From positions 329,409,419 through 329,473,418 of the forward strand of contig CM077643.1 in the NCBI GenBank assembly GCA_039707465.1: a stretch of 64,000 nucleotides of DNA, written 5' to 3'. Both the position numbers and the translations under genes were made by a program. The notes beneath the pieces were generated by a model. The model made no database searches and was not told the origin of the DNA. It was given only the letters and a program-made list of their open reading frames with translations. Positions 48,615 to 61,791 of the stretch are shown here, piece after piece (the first letter of the stretch is position 1; the number at the start of each line of letters is the position of its first letter). This DNA is from Rhabdophis nuchalis (Eukaryota > Chordata > Lepidosauria > Squamata > Natricidae).

Positions 48615-48753
48615 AGAGAGAGATGAGTTAATGGCAGCACTTTCCACAATAAGAAGAAACCTAAATGATATGGAACAGAGGGAATGCAGTGTTTATGAGC
48701 AAATGAAACAAGCAGTACACATGAGTGAAGAAGCTAATTTGGAAAAAACCAAG
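48615..48753 (+). CDS. SDCCAG8: SDCCAG8 exon 9
   Basis: 139 nt, from TTGTTTAAG to donor GTAAAA. The first base completes a Lys codon, then ERDELMAALSTIRRNLNDME and on to SEEANLEKTK. Human has ERDDLMSALVSVRSSLADTQ and SEEANFEKTK. The acceptor lies in an 'agagagag' run; reading frame and homology fix it at 48615. Confidence 0.97.
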
Positions 48754-49659
48754 GTAAAATTGTGCAAAGATCCAACAGTTTAGGTATCTGAAATTTTATC
48801 TACCATTTACAATATGCAAGAATGCTGAAAGTAATGCCTTGTTTATGTGCCTTTGAGAGGCAACTTGCTTGACTACTTTAGGCTTTGAATGCTAGATTTA
48901 ATGGACTCTGTCCTAATCCATTAATATCTTTGATGATGTTTGGTGAATAGTACTAAGTGATCCATGTACTAAAGAAAAATTACTTCGCTGCCTAGACTCC
49001 TTTCTATTAATAGACTGATTTTCAAAAAAATGCTTGAGATGTTCTATCTACAAATGCACCTCTTATTCCTCACCCATGATCTTTTATCATGATAAAGAGG
49101 TAATCCTATGTAGGAATGATGTAACTCCCTATACCTATAGGTAGCAATTTAGGTGTGACAGACATGAGGGGTTTTTATGTATTATGGGCAAGACCCAGGT
49201 AGAAAATGGATGTGATCAGATTCTTTGCTCATAGGGACAAAGAAAAAAGTGATAGAAGTAATTTTAAAACTGTTTCTGCATGTATTTCCTACCAAAGTGA
49301 GATTTTGGGTGCAGGAACACACATGTACTGCCCTCAGGAACAGGCCAAAGGCATTTCCTTTAAATTATCTCTCTTTCTGGGATTTCAGAGTATGGAGAGA
49401 GAGGCTAAGAAGAGACACTTCTTGTTTCATGAAAAAGAGACACCAGGTGATTTGTATTTTTACACTGGCAAGATTTGTAGTGTAGCTTTATAATACACTA
49501 GAATTAGCATATCTGTTTTTTGTTTTATGTACCTGGTAAGGCAAGTCATCTATATTTCATGACTTTAGAATAGATGTTCTTTTTAACCAAAAGTCACTGT
49601 GGAGTTGGATGGCTCATTGTTTTGATTAAAAAAAAAACCCTTTGTAATGCCCTTAAAAG

Positions 49660-49800
49660 TACATGTTTAACCATATCTAAAGTATCGTGTGTGGTTCTGA
49701 GTGCTGCACTTCCAAAAATAAATAATAGAATTAGAAAAACTGCAGAAAAGGGCCACCAAACCTGATCAGTGGGGCCTTTAACTTGGAAAATATGTGAAAG
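49660..49800 (+). mobile_element. CR1-like LINE scrap
   Basis: 'gtgtggttctgagtgctgca' followed by 'agaattagaaaaactgcaga' fits the CR1 tract just before the thumb region (the part read at 4750-4840). Short and decayed. Confidence 0.5.
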
Positions 49801-49907
49801 GTGTAGATGTGATTGATGTGGTGGTTGAACTCATGCAAGACATGGAGAAAATGGACGAGGAATCCGGGTCCATAATAAAACTGATTGCAAGACACTTAAG
49901 AGAAATC

Positions 49908-50273
49908 CAGGTATTTACAAAGCGTTCTCGACTTACAAATCATTTAGCAACTATTTGAAGTTACAGCGGCATTGAAACAAGTGACTTACAACTGTCACAT
50001 CAACCCCACAGTCATGTGGGCAAAATTTGGCAACTAGCCTGTGCTTACAAAGATCCCAGGGCCATGTGATGACCGTTTGTAACTTTCCCAGCCAACCTTT
50101 GATATGCCAAGTCAATGGGGAAAGCTGGATTTGCTTAATGACTGCACAGTTCGCTTGACGGCTGCAGTGATTTGTTTAACAACTATGGCAAAAAAGGCTG
50201 TAAAATCAGACTTGCTTATTGAACACTTCACTTAATTCTGGGTCCCAATTGTGGTCACAAGTCAAAGACTACC
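49908..50273. mobile_element. TA-flanked 'tagtcctcgacttac' element, copy C
   Basis: Contains 'gttctcgacttacaaatcat' near the left and 'gtcacaagtcaaagactacc' at the right end, followed by TA. Left border eroded. Confidence 0.6.
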
Positions 50274-51612
50274 TATATTCATACAGCCTACTGGCTACTA
50301 ATTTGAATGACATGAGCTAGATCTCAGATACCCTTTTTTCTACTCCTTCTCCCATTTATGGTTTGTTAGAAAGAGGTAGAGTTGGAATAGCTGCATTTTT
50401 TGTTTATTGCCAGTGATCTCTTCACTTAGAAGTGAATTTTCTCTCTCCTCAGCTTCAAGAACTCAGTGGGAGTTATACTTTTAATTTTTCATACCTTGCA
50501 CTGAAAATGGTGCTATGTAAACAATATTGAAGAGCTTTTCTAATGTAAGTTTAAAAGCTTATTTTAGAAGGCTCCTACTTTAGATTGATTTATTACCTTG
50601 GTAACTAGTGCCATCTGCTGTGTAATTAGTATATTGCATCTAATTGAAAGGAATTTGTGTTGGAAGAAAACATTTTTGTAAGGGAACAAACTGTATTGTG
50701 CAAATTGAATTCAAGTACTAGTAATATGACAATATCATTCATTAACTTCAATAATTTGAGGAGATGCCCAATAGTGGAAACCAGAGATTTGTTTTGTAAT
50801 ATTTTACAACGTTCTTTAAAATAATAACATTTCTTAGTCCTATCACTTTAACAAGAATTGCTGAAGCTGCCACATGCAGTGAAAGTTGTTTGGGTAAACA
50901 CTGCACCTGGGAAAGCAGAGTGCTTGTGCTAATATTTTTCATTTTCAGAGTTGAACCTATATATTTGGGTAAACTAGAATCACTAGGCCTAGGATAATTT
51001 ATATTTAATTAGTATCTGTAGACCACAGAGGGTTAAAAAACAAACAAAAATATATAGAAATATGTTTTTAAGGTGGCAATTTTGTTACCAATTTACCTAT
51101 CAAATTTCTTGTTTTAATGTCAATTAAGAAAATAAAGTGTGATTATTGAAAAAGTACTGAATGGCCGTGTAGGTTTAAAAGTTTGCACTGAAGCTATAAA
51201 ATGTGAAAGCTACTGTGCTAAGGTGTTTGACTGGGGCTCAGGAAACCAAGATTCTGTTTCACTCTCAGGAAATTTCATCAGCTCAGCATACTCTTTCTCT
51301 GTCACCTTCACTTATCACACAAGGTTGTTGTTGTTAGGAAAAAGTGGAGAAAAGCAAGGAAGATTCTCAAAGATGATTCACACCCTGGTTGGTATCTCTT
51401 TGCCCTTCTACCATCACGCAGAAGATATTAAAGTATAGCCAGCCGAACGAACAGGTTTAAAGTGAGACTTTTAAATTCAACCGCAATCACTCCATGCACA
51501 TGCTAGTTTTTTCTTTTTTCTTTTTTCTTTTCTCTCTTTTTTGTTTCTGTTATAATTTTGCACCAGTGAAGTTAAAACCAATTTCATTGTAATTTTTACA
51601 ATGACAATAAAG

Positions 51613-51613
<1 letters not shown>

Positions 51614-51706
<93 letters not shown>
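51614..51706 (+). repeat. (ATT)n microsatellite
   Basis: About 31 uninterrupted ATT units. The poly-Asn and poly-Ile frames across it are by-products. Confidence 0.97.
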
Positions 51707-51708
<2 letters not shown>

Positions 51709-52433
51709 TTGTATGTCACCTTTTGTTCCTGGAGCAAAATTGGGATAAAAGTCTAGAAAATACATTAATAATATTTAAAATATTTTTACAGATTAAGTCT
51801 TGCAAAATCAAAATAGAAAAAAATAATGGCTGTAAGGTCTGTTAAGGACAATGATTAATGAAAGCAATATTTTGTAGAGAGTTTACGGTCAAATATCAAG
51901 AGTAGATTAACCTTTTTCAAACAAGACCCGAGAAATAACTGCCTATCTAATAATATTTCACATAAGAAAATAACATTTAAATTGAGTAATTTAGTCAATT
52001 TGGTCTCAGATTAGAACAAAATATATGCTTGAAAAGTGTGATGATAAGATGAGAAAGTAAGTACATTCACATCTTTATGTAAAAATATGCAACTTTAGTC
52101 ATTTTTATGGTATGATATATATTTCAAAATGTGAAATCAGAATATTTATGGTGAAATGCTAGTAGGTATTTAGGACTGACACATCCAGCCTTACCACTGA
52201 ATTAAAGTTCCATTCATTTAAGAGTGGTGCGTTGTTTTGTGGATGTTGAAAGTATATTGTATAATTATAATTATAAATTTATATACATTATGCATCTTTA
52301 TATATTAGTGAGAACATACTTAAATTTAAATAAATTTTTAATTTAATTTTTCTCCAAAATTTAATTTTTGCCTTATATTAAAAGAATATATAATTTTATA
52401 CAAATATTAGAGTGGTCTTCATCATTTCCACAG

Positions 52434-52586
52434 GCTTTAATTCAATGTGAACAGCTTAAAAATGAAATGGAGAGACAGAAAGATCGCCTTGAAAAAGAAT
52501 TAGTGCTTCAGCTAGATAAGAGAGCTGGAGAGCGCGAAGCAGTTCGTGAAGAAATGAAGAAAGAAAAAGAAAACCTGTCATCACTG
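52434..52586 (+). CDS. SDCCAG8: SDCCAG8 exon 10
   Basis: 51 codons in phase 0, from ATTTCCACAG to donor GTATTT. Starts ALIQCEQLKNEMERQKDRLE (human ALIQCDQLRKELERQAERLE). Highly charged coiled coil ending KEKENLSSL. Confidence 0.97.
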
Positions 52587-53224
52587 GTATTTTCCTATCT
52601 TTTAATTACTTCGGAACATAAACAATTTTGGTATCTGGTTGTTGTTTTTGAATAGGTATTAATTACATTTATGGATTTTTGTTGGAAACAATGTGTACTT
52701 ATGCAACTCTAAAAAGTTAAAAAATAGAAAAACCACTGTTCTAAATTTTTGAGCTATTTCATTATATGTTTAAATAGTATCGCTTAGCTCCAAAATATGT
52801 GTATCTACATTTCCTGTATACAAATTTGTTTCTATGAAATGGTTTAAGGAAATTTTAAATGAAGTAGGGAATATACAGAGTACTGTTATTGTTTTATTAT
52901 TTGAGGAATATGTAATCCTTACTCATTAATTTGGATATGTTTTTTGCATTTAAAAATATGATAGAAAACAGATAACAAAAGAGGCAAGTAAACTTACAAG
53001 CAATGGGAAAGAATAAAATAGATGTAAGGTGTCTTTAAATTCATGTAAAATAGTTTTTTCCCCATTTGCTTTTTGGTAGTAGAATTGGCTTGGTCATTTT
53101 GCTAATTTGCTAATCCATGGTGAGCGGCCAAGAGTCATTTTTGAATTGGAATTGAAATTGGAATAAACCTAAAAATTTCATAATCAAATAGGCAAGAAAA
53201 TAAGTTAAATTGTGACTTCAGAAC

Positions 53225-53500
53225 TCTTCTCAGGTTTGTCTATGGAGATTCTCAGCCATCCAGGTCATAGTTGTTCCAAAAGTGCTTTTTCAAGAGGCAA
53301 CCAAACTTTCTTGTTTTTCTTTGAAGACAGATTGCTTCTCATCCAAGAAGCTTCTCCAGCTCTGACTGAAAGGTGGGGAATGGAAAGATTTATACTGGTT
53401 ATTTGCATTCTTTTAGAGAGTTGTTGAGGCCACTTTGAGAGAAAGTCCAGTTGCCCCTTGAAAAAACACCTTTGGGTCTTCTCAGATTTCTTCAACTGAA
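53225..53500 (+). repeat. Unclassified interspersed repeat
   Basis: Phrases such as 'attctcagccatccaggtca' and 'gattgcttctcatccaagaa' recur widely in reptile DNA in my recollection. The Penelope-like class is a guess. Confidence 0.35.
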
Positions 53501-54795
53501 ATTCAATGGCATTGCCTTATTGTATACATGAAACTTAGCAATAGGAACAACAGGTGGAAAAATGCTGGAAATCCCACCCTCATTATCTACCAGATCCTGT
53601 AGCCTTCAAATAAAAGCAATTTTTAAATAAATCTAAAATTTGCCTCTACCTTTAAAAACCTGTAACAATAACATCTACTGACTATGGGGAGGAGTATTGG
53701 AGGAACACTAATGACTATGTCAGAGCAAGAAAAGTATATGTGTAGTGAAAATATAGAAAATGGAAGAAATGTTCAAGGAGATTATTACAATTAGAGCACT
53801 AATTTGATGACTTCATGTCTCCTGGCAATTGAGAATTTTTGCACATAGACTACTTTTTAGAATTCTAGTTTTAATGCCAAAATTTATGTGAAGCAAAATG
53901 CTTTGAGTCCATCAATATTGTCCAAATTACTGCTCTTTGAACCAGCCAAGATAGGAGTTTTAGATGAGTTTGGGAGTGATCATAGAAGGCTTACTCAATA
54001 TAAAAAAGCATGAAGATCAAACAGTTGATCAAATCTTGATTATAAATTATTATTTATAACTCTCTCACTGGTGGTCATTTGCTAATTTGACTAACAATAA
54101 AGTCTTGGTGGTGAAAGCTCATAGGGATAATGTGTTTATATACAGAAATCCAGAGAGAAAGATAGATTGGATGCAAAATTCTAATAACAAAGTGTGTCAT
54201 TAGGCTGAGTGGTTGTAATAACTGTTGGTGGATAAAGATAGTTAATATAAAATGTAATTTTTATCTATGAAACAAGTGAATCAGAGAAAGATGTGGCAAG
54301 TTAAGATAAAGGTACCAGGATAAATTGGAAATAGTGTTTGGTAGGATCATGGAAAACTATCTCAGTGGTTCGTATCACAGCAGTTTATCCATAAAGCAAA
54401 TACATAAAATGTTCACTCCCTAAAAATAAAAAGAACTACTATATAAACAAATTACATGTAATCAGATAACTTGAGTCAATTTCTTAAATTAAATCAAAGT
54501 GCTGAGATTTGAGAAAGGTAGCAAATAAACAAAAGACTGGCTAAAGAAAGATGACAAAATTTAACTTTGTTATGAGTCTGGAAGCATTTTCTCAATTCCC
54601 CCCTCTCCCATCCACCCCCATCCCCCAGCAAGATTCTAGATTGATCATTCTGAACATTTCCAGTGTTTGTATGCTTGGAGTTAGCAATATTTTGGTCTAC
54701 ATATTTAGTTATCTATTTGGTTTGTTCAACAGAGAAAGAAAATTATCTTTCCTTTGTTATTTACAGAGAATACAAATAATAATCAAGCCTTTTGT

Positions 54796-56050
54796 TTTGA
54801 TAATAGCAATAGCACTTATATACCACTTCACAGTGCTTTATAGCTCTCTCTAAGCAGTTTACAGAGTTAGCATATTGCCCCCCAACAATCTGGGTCCTAA
54901 TTTTACCCACCTCAGAGGGATGGAGGGCTGAGTCAACCTTAGCTGATGAGTCTCAAACTTCTGGTCACCAGAAGTACCGTATTTTTCGGAGTATAAGATG
55001 CACCTTTTTTCCTCTAAAAAGAAGCTGAATATCTGGGTTATACATAGAATACAGCATTTGTTGCCTCCTGAAACCCCGCCCCTTTACCAAAATGGTTGCG
55101 CGCATACCCTTATGGAGGCTTCCAGAGAGCTCTTGGGGGCTGGGGAGGGCAGAAATGAGCAAAGAAAAGGGCATTTTGCCCCCCCCCCCAGCCTCGAGCA
55201 GCACTCTATAAGCCTCCATAAGGCTATGCATGCTATTTTTTTTACCAAAAAACGACCCGTTTTCACGAAAAAAAACAGGCCATTTTTCCTCGTTTTAGGC
55301 CCCCCCAGGAGCACTCTGCAAGCCCCCCCAAGACTATTCATGCCTTTTATTTGAAATAAATTCTGCGCTAATTTTCATGAAAAACTGGCCGTTTGAGGGA
55401 GGTTTGCACAGTGCAAAGAGGGGTTTTTTCCCCTTTCGGAAAGCTATTTAATTAGAGTGATTGATGAGAATTACGTTGGTCAAGTACTGTGCCTGCAGAA
55501 ACAAAGATTTGTTCCAAAGGTGGTCAGTGATTTCCTTCTCCAGCACATGGGTAAATACACCTGGAAACATCTACCTACCTACCTACTCTCTCTCTCCCTA
55601 CGTATCTACTGTATTTCTCTCTCTCTCTATTTCTCTCTCTATTTTTCTCTCACTATCCCTCTACCTACTTACCTAGCTACACACTCTCTCTCCCTACCTA
55701 CCTACTGTATTTCTCTCTCTCCCCCCCCCTCTATCTACTTATCTACCTACTCTCTCTCTCTCTCTCTACCTATCTACTCTCTCTCTATTTCTCTCTCTAT
55801 CCCTTTACCTACTTATCTACACACACTCTCCCTACTTACTTACCTACTGTATTTCTCTCTCTCTTCCCCCCCCACCTACCTACCCTCTCTCTCTCCCTAC
55901 CTATCTACTGTATTTCTCTCTCTTTCTTTTCCTCTCTATCCATCTATCTACTTACCTACTTTTTTTAAAAAATTGCCTCTTCAAAACCTGGGTGCGTCTT
56001 ATACTCCGAAAAATATGGTAGCCTGCAGTACTGCATGCTAACCATGTTGC
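54796..56050 (-). mobile_element. Sauria-type SINE split by a mariner-like element
   Basis: The SINE 3' part (54796-54974) and 5' part (from 56021, 'gcctgcagtactgcatgcta') are separated by 54977-56018. Put together around one TA, the parts agree with the uninterrupted copy at 6938-7146 ('agcagaagtagcctgcagta'). Confidence 0.85.
54977..56018 (+). mobile_element. TA-flanked mariner-like element with CCTA/CTCT satellite core
   Basis: Ends CCGTATTTTTCGGAGTATAA and ATACTCCGAAAAATATGG are inverted repeats, with TA at 54975-54976 and 56019-56020. The satellite-like core is at 55560-55965. It is the reverse-oriented relative of 18421-19581; both share a unique stretch around 'ttccttctccagcacatggg'. 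No transposase. Confidence 0.9.
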
Positions 56051-57084
56051 CAGCACAGTTCTTAAGCATTAACTTTCCCCAACTGAAATGTTATGTCTTA
56101 AACAACATGGAACTCTTGAGCCAAGGTTGTTTGGCTGTTATCAGGCAAACATATGGCACCAAAAGACATGTCAACAAGAAGCCAACACAACAGAGCTCTA
56201 CTATAAGAGGTTCATAGTAAAATCAAGAGGGTGAAACCTTAATCATTTTATTAATATGATTACTATTAATATTATTAATACTAATACTAATTCAGGTATC
56301 AAGACCCTAATATGCCAATACTAAACATAACCCCTAAATACTCTTTTACCATGACTGACATTGCAAAATATTTGCTTCTACTAGCTCTTAGCCTTTTAGT
56401 CAGATGTGCAAGGACCATGCAATCCCATGAACCATTTATAAATTGAATTCAAGCATTGACATCTATTAATTAGCTCTAAATTACAGATAATTAGATAGCT
56501 AAATAAAAAAATAATAATCTACTCTTAACCCATGATAGGGAAGAAGTGGTTGTTTTTTTTTACATTTGCAGCTAAAAATCTTATGTACTAAGTAATCTGG
56601 AAATGACACATACTTGTACTTGTAAGCATATTGTGATTATTAACTTTTGTTAAATTTTGATTTGTAGTTAATTTATTGTATTTTTAATTTAAAAATTTCC
56701 CTTAAGTAATAGAGTTACAAAGTATTTGCCATTTTGAAAACCTTATTATTTTAAATGTAGTTCCAGTATTTGATTTCACGTTATTAAAACGTTTTGATTT
56801 GAAATTATTATTATAATATTTATTTACCTTCATTACAGTACAAATAAAAGATTCTACATTAAATATTCTTATATTGGGCCACTAACATTTTTGATATATC
56901 TGCAGGATATTCATTTTGTTATTTATATAACAGGTAAAATTATGACAATCCCAATAAAATAATGATTTCCCATTTCATTTTCAATGAATTTATCAGAATT
57001 TTTTTCAGACAGAGCAATTGACCTAATAATAGCTAAATAAAGGATTGCATTATCACCGGGTAATGTCTTTACCTTTTATTTCAG

Positions 57085-57219
57085 GTAATGTCTTTATCTC
57101 AGAATGTTGCTGGCCTGGAGTCTCAGATTGACAGGATTACAAGGGAAAAGATCTCCCTAACCAATCAGCTGGAAGAAGCTCAGAACCACCATTCTTTGCG
57201 TGAAATAGAGATCAATAAG
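57085..57219 (+). CDS. SDCCAG8: SDCCAG8 exon 11
   Basis: 45 codons in phase 0, from TTATTTCAG to donor GTAGAA. Reads VMSLSQNVAGLESQIDRITR then EKISLTNQLEEAQ and LREIEINK (human MLILSQNIAQLEAQVEKVTK, EKISAINQLEE). The exon's first 13 bases are repeated 25 bp upstream in the intron. Confidence 0.96.
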
Positions 57220-58305
57220 GTAGAATAGTTTTTGAAAATACAGAAGAAGCAGTTTTCACCAGCTCCCATTTTGACTGTATACATTAATTTTAACTAACAG
57301 CTTAGAGTCGTTTGAACTACGACAAATAAATTTGATATTTAAATAAATAACTGATGCAGCGAGGGCAGTTGAACTTTGCCAGCACAAAGGAGAAGCAGCA
57401 GAGGATTTACAGTAAGTTCAGTCAATAAATGACTTTGCAAATAAGTGCCAAATAAAAACTAAAAACCTAAACTTATTGTCAGTACAGTAGCATTACAACA
57501 TTTTATGTGGTCTGTAACTGAATGAGAATCCAGTTTCAAAAGTCTTCAACTTCAAGAAAATGCTTGCTGAAACAAAATCGGTATCAGCATACAGCCCATG
57601 TCAAGAGTCTGTCCTGATAGACCCTTCATTTGAATGTTGGTTCTGGTATATTGTTACCATCTGGATTGACAGCAAAGCAGAATGTTGACTGCACTACGCT
57701 GCAATGGGTATTATTTAGTTTATTCTATTCCTGTATTTGTCTTAACATTAACAAGTGTAAAAATTATATTTCAACAAATTTCTTAAGTTTCTTTTACTTG
57801 GAGGCTAAAAATGTGGGATCATTTTCATTGTGTGCAATGAAAGATTACCAGTAATTATTATAATTATTAAGATGCATGACTACTTTTTCTGTTGATTTAT
57901 AGTTCTTTTTAGAGATAAACTTTACTCCTTAAATTTTGGCCTTTAAAGAGTAGCCTTCCTATTTTAATACATTCTAATTACAGCTTCCTACTTTCTTATA
58001 ATAAAAGGGGCTAATTTTGTGAGGAAAAAGTGTTTCTTACGGATTGGCTTTTCTATTAATATTTTAAAAATTAACTCCTATTATTCAGTATTTATTTTAC
58101 TGCGATGGAGAAACATTGCTGAAACTGGAGGCTCTGGGTTAATCTATTTCATAGTGTATGAGGAGTGCTAATGATTAAAATAGCAAAGAGAAGACGATTC
58201 CAGCAAAGAATAAATCTAAGGTCAGCATTACTCAAACGCTTTGAAGACTAATGACTGAGATTTTTTAAAAAGTGGGATCATTTATTGTTATTCATTGTTC
58301 AGATC

Positions 58306-58448
58306 AATGTTTCTCAGTCTTAGCAAATTTAAAATGTGTGCACTTCAACTCCTAGAATTCCCCAGTCGACTATGCTGACTACCATGGGGAATTCGGGGAA
58401 TTGAAGTCCACCTACCTTAAATTTGCCAAAGCTGAGAAACACTAATCT
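58306..58448. mobile_element. Palindromic hAT-type MITE
   Basis: 'tttctcagtcttagcaaatt' at the left is mirrored by 'aaatttgccaaagctgagaa' at the right, around 'acttcaactcctagaattcc'. No clean target duplication seen. Confidence 0.6.
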
Positions 58449-59289
58449 GAGTAAAAGATTTGTACTTTCCTTAAAATATAAACTAATTTAAGCTAAAAAT
58501 AGCCAATTTGCACCGATCCTATATGATTCGATCACAATTCATTTATCTAGTCACCAGAGCCCCTGAGATTATTTTGTCTAAATTTGGCATCAAAATTGTG
58601 ATTTTCAGTCATATGTTTTTTACCCTTTTTGTTGAATTAAACAGGTTAAGTAAATGACAATTTAGTGTAAATCACCTAAAGCCTCCTAATTAATCAAGGG
58701 GGTAACATTTCAGCCCTATCAATCATTGATAATGTCACCATATATTTTCATACAGTCCTGAAAATCTTAGATACCTTTTTTGAAGAAGGAAGATTCCCCG
58801 AGAAAGAGAAGTTGCTCAGCTCAGAGTTGAGCTAGTATACAAGTTTCCAGAAACAAAAATTAGAATTCTAGTCTCTGTATCTTAATGATGTATGAAATAT
58901 TTATGAATTCTCCTTGTTTTCAAAAAGGGCCCCATTCCATCACTTCCCCCCCCCCCCTGGAAAATGCTTTGAAGTATATATTTTCTTGTTGGGCTGAGGA
59001 TGGGAGTGGGGCGAAGGAATTGCTATTATATTGGGATTAAATGTGAAATAATAATCATTATTTTTCCAGTAACATTACAATAAAATTCCTTCAACATAGT
59101 GATGGAATGTCATCCTGTTGCCTCATACATAGGAATATGTTCTCCCCTCTTTCCCTCTATTACTCCTAAAAGTAACTCTGAATAATTAAGTAAATCTCAT
59201 TGCCTATGGATTATGTTTGTTATATAATATCTATGTTTCTGAATTGATTGATGATGGATATATTTTGGCTTCAACAGCATTGAATGGCC

Positions 59290-59293
<4 letters not shown>

Positions 59294-59358
<65 letters not shown>
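59294..59358 (+). repeat. (GA)n microsatellite
   Basis: About 30 GA units with one A interruption. Confidence 0.95.
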
Positions 59359-59360
<2 letters not shown>

Positions 59361-59554
59361 TCTTGGGCTGCTATGTAAAGCATCCCTCTTAAGCATTATT
59401 TTAAAAAATAGTACCATATAAAAACTTTACAGAATTCAGTGCAAATGATGAAATAATAAATATAGTCACTAGAGGGCATCAAAAGTTCTCCTCTAAACAA
59501 ATATTATTTTGTGGAGTCCTGAAACTGCAGGATGTTATCTATTTGATCTAACAG

Positions 59555-59671
59555 GTGTGTGGAGAAATACATTACGAATTGAATCAGACCAAAATGAAGA
59601 AGGATGAAGCCGAAAAGGAACACAGGGAGTATAGGACAAAAACAATAAGGGAACTTGAAATTAAAGATCAG
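59555..59671 (+). CDS. SDCCAG8: SDCCAG8 exon 12
   Basis: 39 codons in phase 0, from GATCTAACAG to donor GTAAGA. Starts VCGEIHYELNQTKMKKDEAE and continues KEHREYRTKT...LEIKDQ. Human has VCGEMRYQLNKTNMEKDEAE and KEHREFRAKT. It is the last exon found in the window. Confidence 0.98.
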
Positions 59672-61694
59672 GTAAGAGAGAATACTCTATCAAGCTCTCT
59701 ATATTTACAAATTCTCTATATTTGTAGAAAAATTGGATTTTTTCTTCCTAATAAGTATTTTGAGGTGGTCCTTATGAGAATAAATCAATTTATTATATTT
59801 TAGTACTAGTACAATATTTTATGATAAGAGATTGTTCCCCTCTGATCTTAACATACTTTTTCATGTATGCATGAACAGACATTTCTATGTGTATGTGTCT
59901 ATACCGTGATATTCACTTAGTCATCTGTTGTATGTAAAATATTAACACAGTATATCCAACTGATTCCTGAACATTTTGCATTCTAAAAGCATTAAGTAAA
60001 TTTTATTTTTATATTCTGAAGTTAGCAAAAACTAATAAAAATTCTAAACTAGTCAATTAATTGCTAATTAATATCAGATATTTTCAAGACTTTCTTGTTT
60101 GCTGTCTCATACAAAGTAAGTTATTAATATTGGGATAAACTAGTTATACATGAAAAAGTTGAACTCTGAATACATTTGTAGTGAAACCTATGGAACTCTG
60201 TATTAAGCATAACGTCTATACATAAAAGAAACTCGGAGATATTCACTCAAAAAAGAAATATGATTTAATAAAGAGAATTGAATATTTAATTGTTTGAATT
60301 TCTTTATTTTCAAAATAATCATATTATTACCATTTAAAACAGGCATTGTTCTTTTACAACTTTTGTAGTATTTATGAAATGAAATTAAACTACAAAGCAG
60401 GACCTTTTCTCTCCAACAGTATTTTTGGATCCTTATTGTTCAGCTATGTCCAGTAGCAAGCACTTTCAAATCACCCAAATGAGAGCATACAATATATTCA
60501 GGCATTTTGCTGCTTAGTGCAACTTACTGCATAGCATAGGCTTCTAAAACCTTTCCCATAGTCTTCTAGAAGATTTCCCCAAAAGCTTTGTGGTGGGGCT
60601 GAAATGGATTGCAAGAGGGGCTTAGTTAAAATTGAATGCATCAAGCAGAACTAAGATACAATCTAAGGGAACAGTCACTTCAAACCAGTACAGTACTTCA
60701 GAAGTTTGTCAAAACCTCCACAAGGCCTAGTGGGGCACAAATAAAAGAGTTTAATCTTCTTTATTAAGATAAAGTGAATAGTTTTAGAAATATGAGAAAC
60801 ACATTTGAATGGCATACAAATATACTGATTAATTTTTGGATGAAAGGTTAAAAAAAACAGTTACAAGTTAACAATTGAAGAATTTCTTTTCCAGGCCATG
60901 CTATTATCAGCAAGTTGTAATGATAATAAGTATACTGTATAGGACATGATATGTTCACATTGTACAGTGTGTTGCATAGTGCACACAGGTATATATAGGC
61001 ATCATAATCGAATGTTGAAGGCTGTGCTTGTCATGCACTGATATTACTGTTTCAGATATGTTAGATATCCAAAATAAGAAATAAAGAAAGCGAAGATTAA
61101 AGGGGAATACTAATTATTGCTCTTCATATTTATTGAATATTCTAATGATTTTCCTAAATGCCTAGGCATTATGAGGAGAGGAAAAACAGGGTTCTGTAGG
61201 TATGGAAAAGGATCCTGTCCATTGTCCTTTAAAACAGCATTTGGTAAAATATGGTTTAGGTGTGACAAATAATTTTCTAGTAAAAATGGCAGGATTTATC
61301 TCAACTCCCCAAAAGTTTGTTATACTTTTTGAAGTAAGTTGTTATGTTGCATTTCTTCATTCCTTGCTTGAAATGGGCATGAACATCTTTTTTCCCAATC
61401 TTTGGTGAAAAGAAAATGATGAAAAATGCGTAATTAGGAAAAATGTATAGAATGTTCATATTTATCTTTAAAAAGCTGTCACATTCTGTACCAATTAGAA
61501 TTTTCAAAGCTCTCTAAAGTAAACTCCATTTGGAATGCATTTATATTAATAATTGGAGATCTGGTCAAAAGTAATGGAAGTCCATGGAAAGACATATTTA
61601 CAACAAAAAAAAGTGACCTCTGGTATTTCCATCTAAAACATAACATGCTAGAATGTTGCCAAAACATATTTGCCTTTATTTACAGTCTCAATAT

Positions 61695-61695
61695 T

Positions 61696-61791
<96 letters not shown>
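61695..61791 (+). repeat. (TTTC)n microsatellite
   Basis: About 24 pure TTTC units. Confidence 0.97.

Larger units (their letters stand above)
48754..52433 (+). other. SDCCAG8: SDCCAG8 intron 9
   Basis: 3.7 kb. It holds a CR1 scrap at about 49660-49800, a TA-flanked element at 49908-50273 and a long ATT array at 51614-51706. Open frames at 49206-49493 and 51139-51438 have no supported identity. 50280-51600 and 51780-52430 show nothing recognisable. Confidence 0.8.
52587..57084 (+). other. SDCCAG8: SDCCAG8 intron 10
   Basis: 4.5 kb. A SINE at 54796 is split by a mariner-like element. 53230-53490 looks like an old repeat ('cttctcatccaagaagcttc'), perhaps Penelope-like. 53500-54790 and 56060-57080 are AT-rich, with nothing recognised. 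Confidence 0.8.
57220..59554 (+). other. SDCCAG8: SDCCAG8 intron 11
   Basis: 2.3 kb. It has a palindromic MITE at 58306-58448 and a GA microsatellite at 59294-59358. The open frame at 57630-57854 has no support. Confidence 0.85.
25207..59671 (+). other. SDCCAG8: SDCCAG8 gene, exons 1-12 (3' part outside window)
   Basis: SDCCAG8 (NPHP10/BBS16) is a coiled-coil protein of the centriole distal appendages and basal body, needed for ciliogenesis; human mutations cause nephronophthisis and Bardet-Biedl-type disease. Twelve exons with consensus GT/AG borders give 525 codons in one uninterrupted frame, and every phase agrees. Landmarks shared with human, as I recall it, are HAVNQL, INDQSQYI.HLEAEVKFCK, LREQT, CAQHEAVLSQTH.NVHMQTIERL, ALIQC.QL and KDEAEKEHRE. 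From exon 5 on, the sequence is rich in Glu/Lys/Leu heptad-like coiled coil. Human SDCCAG8 is about 713 residues, so roughly the last 200 residues (several exons) lie to the right of the window. Introns range from 79 bp to 8.6 kb. The head-to-head neighbour is CEP170, also centrosomal. Confidence 0.95.

Noticed and set aside
51477..51765. Poly-Asn and poly-Ile frames
   Set aside because: Translation of the ATT microsatellite.
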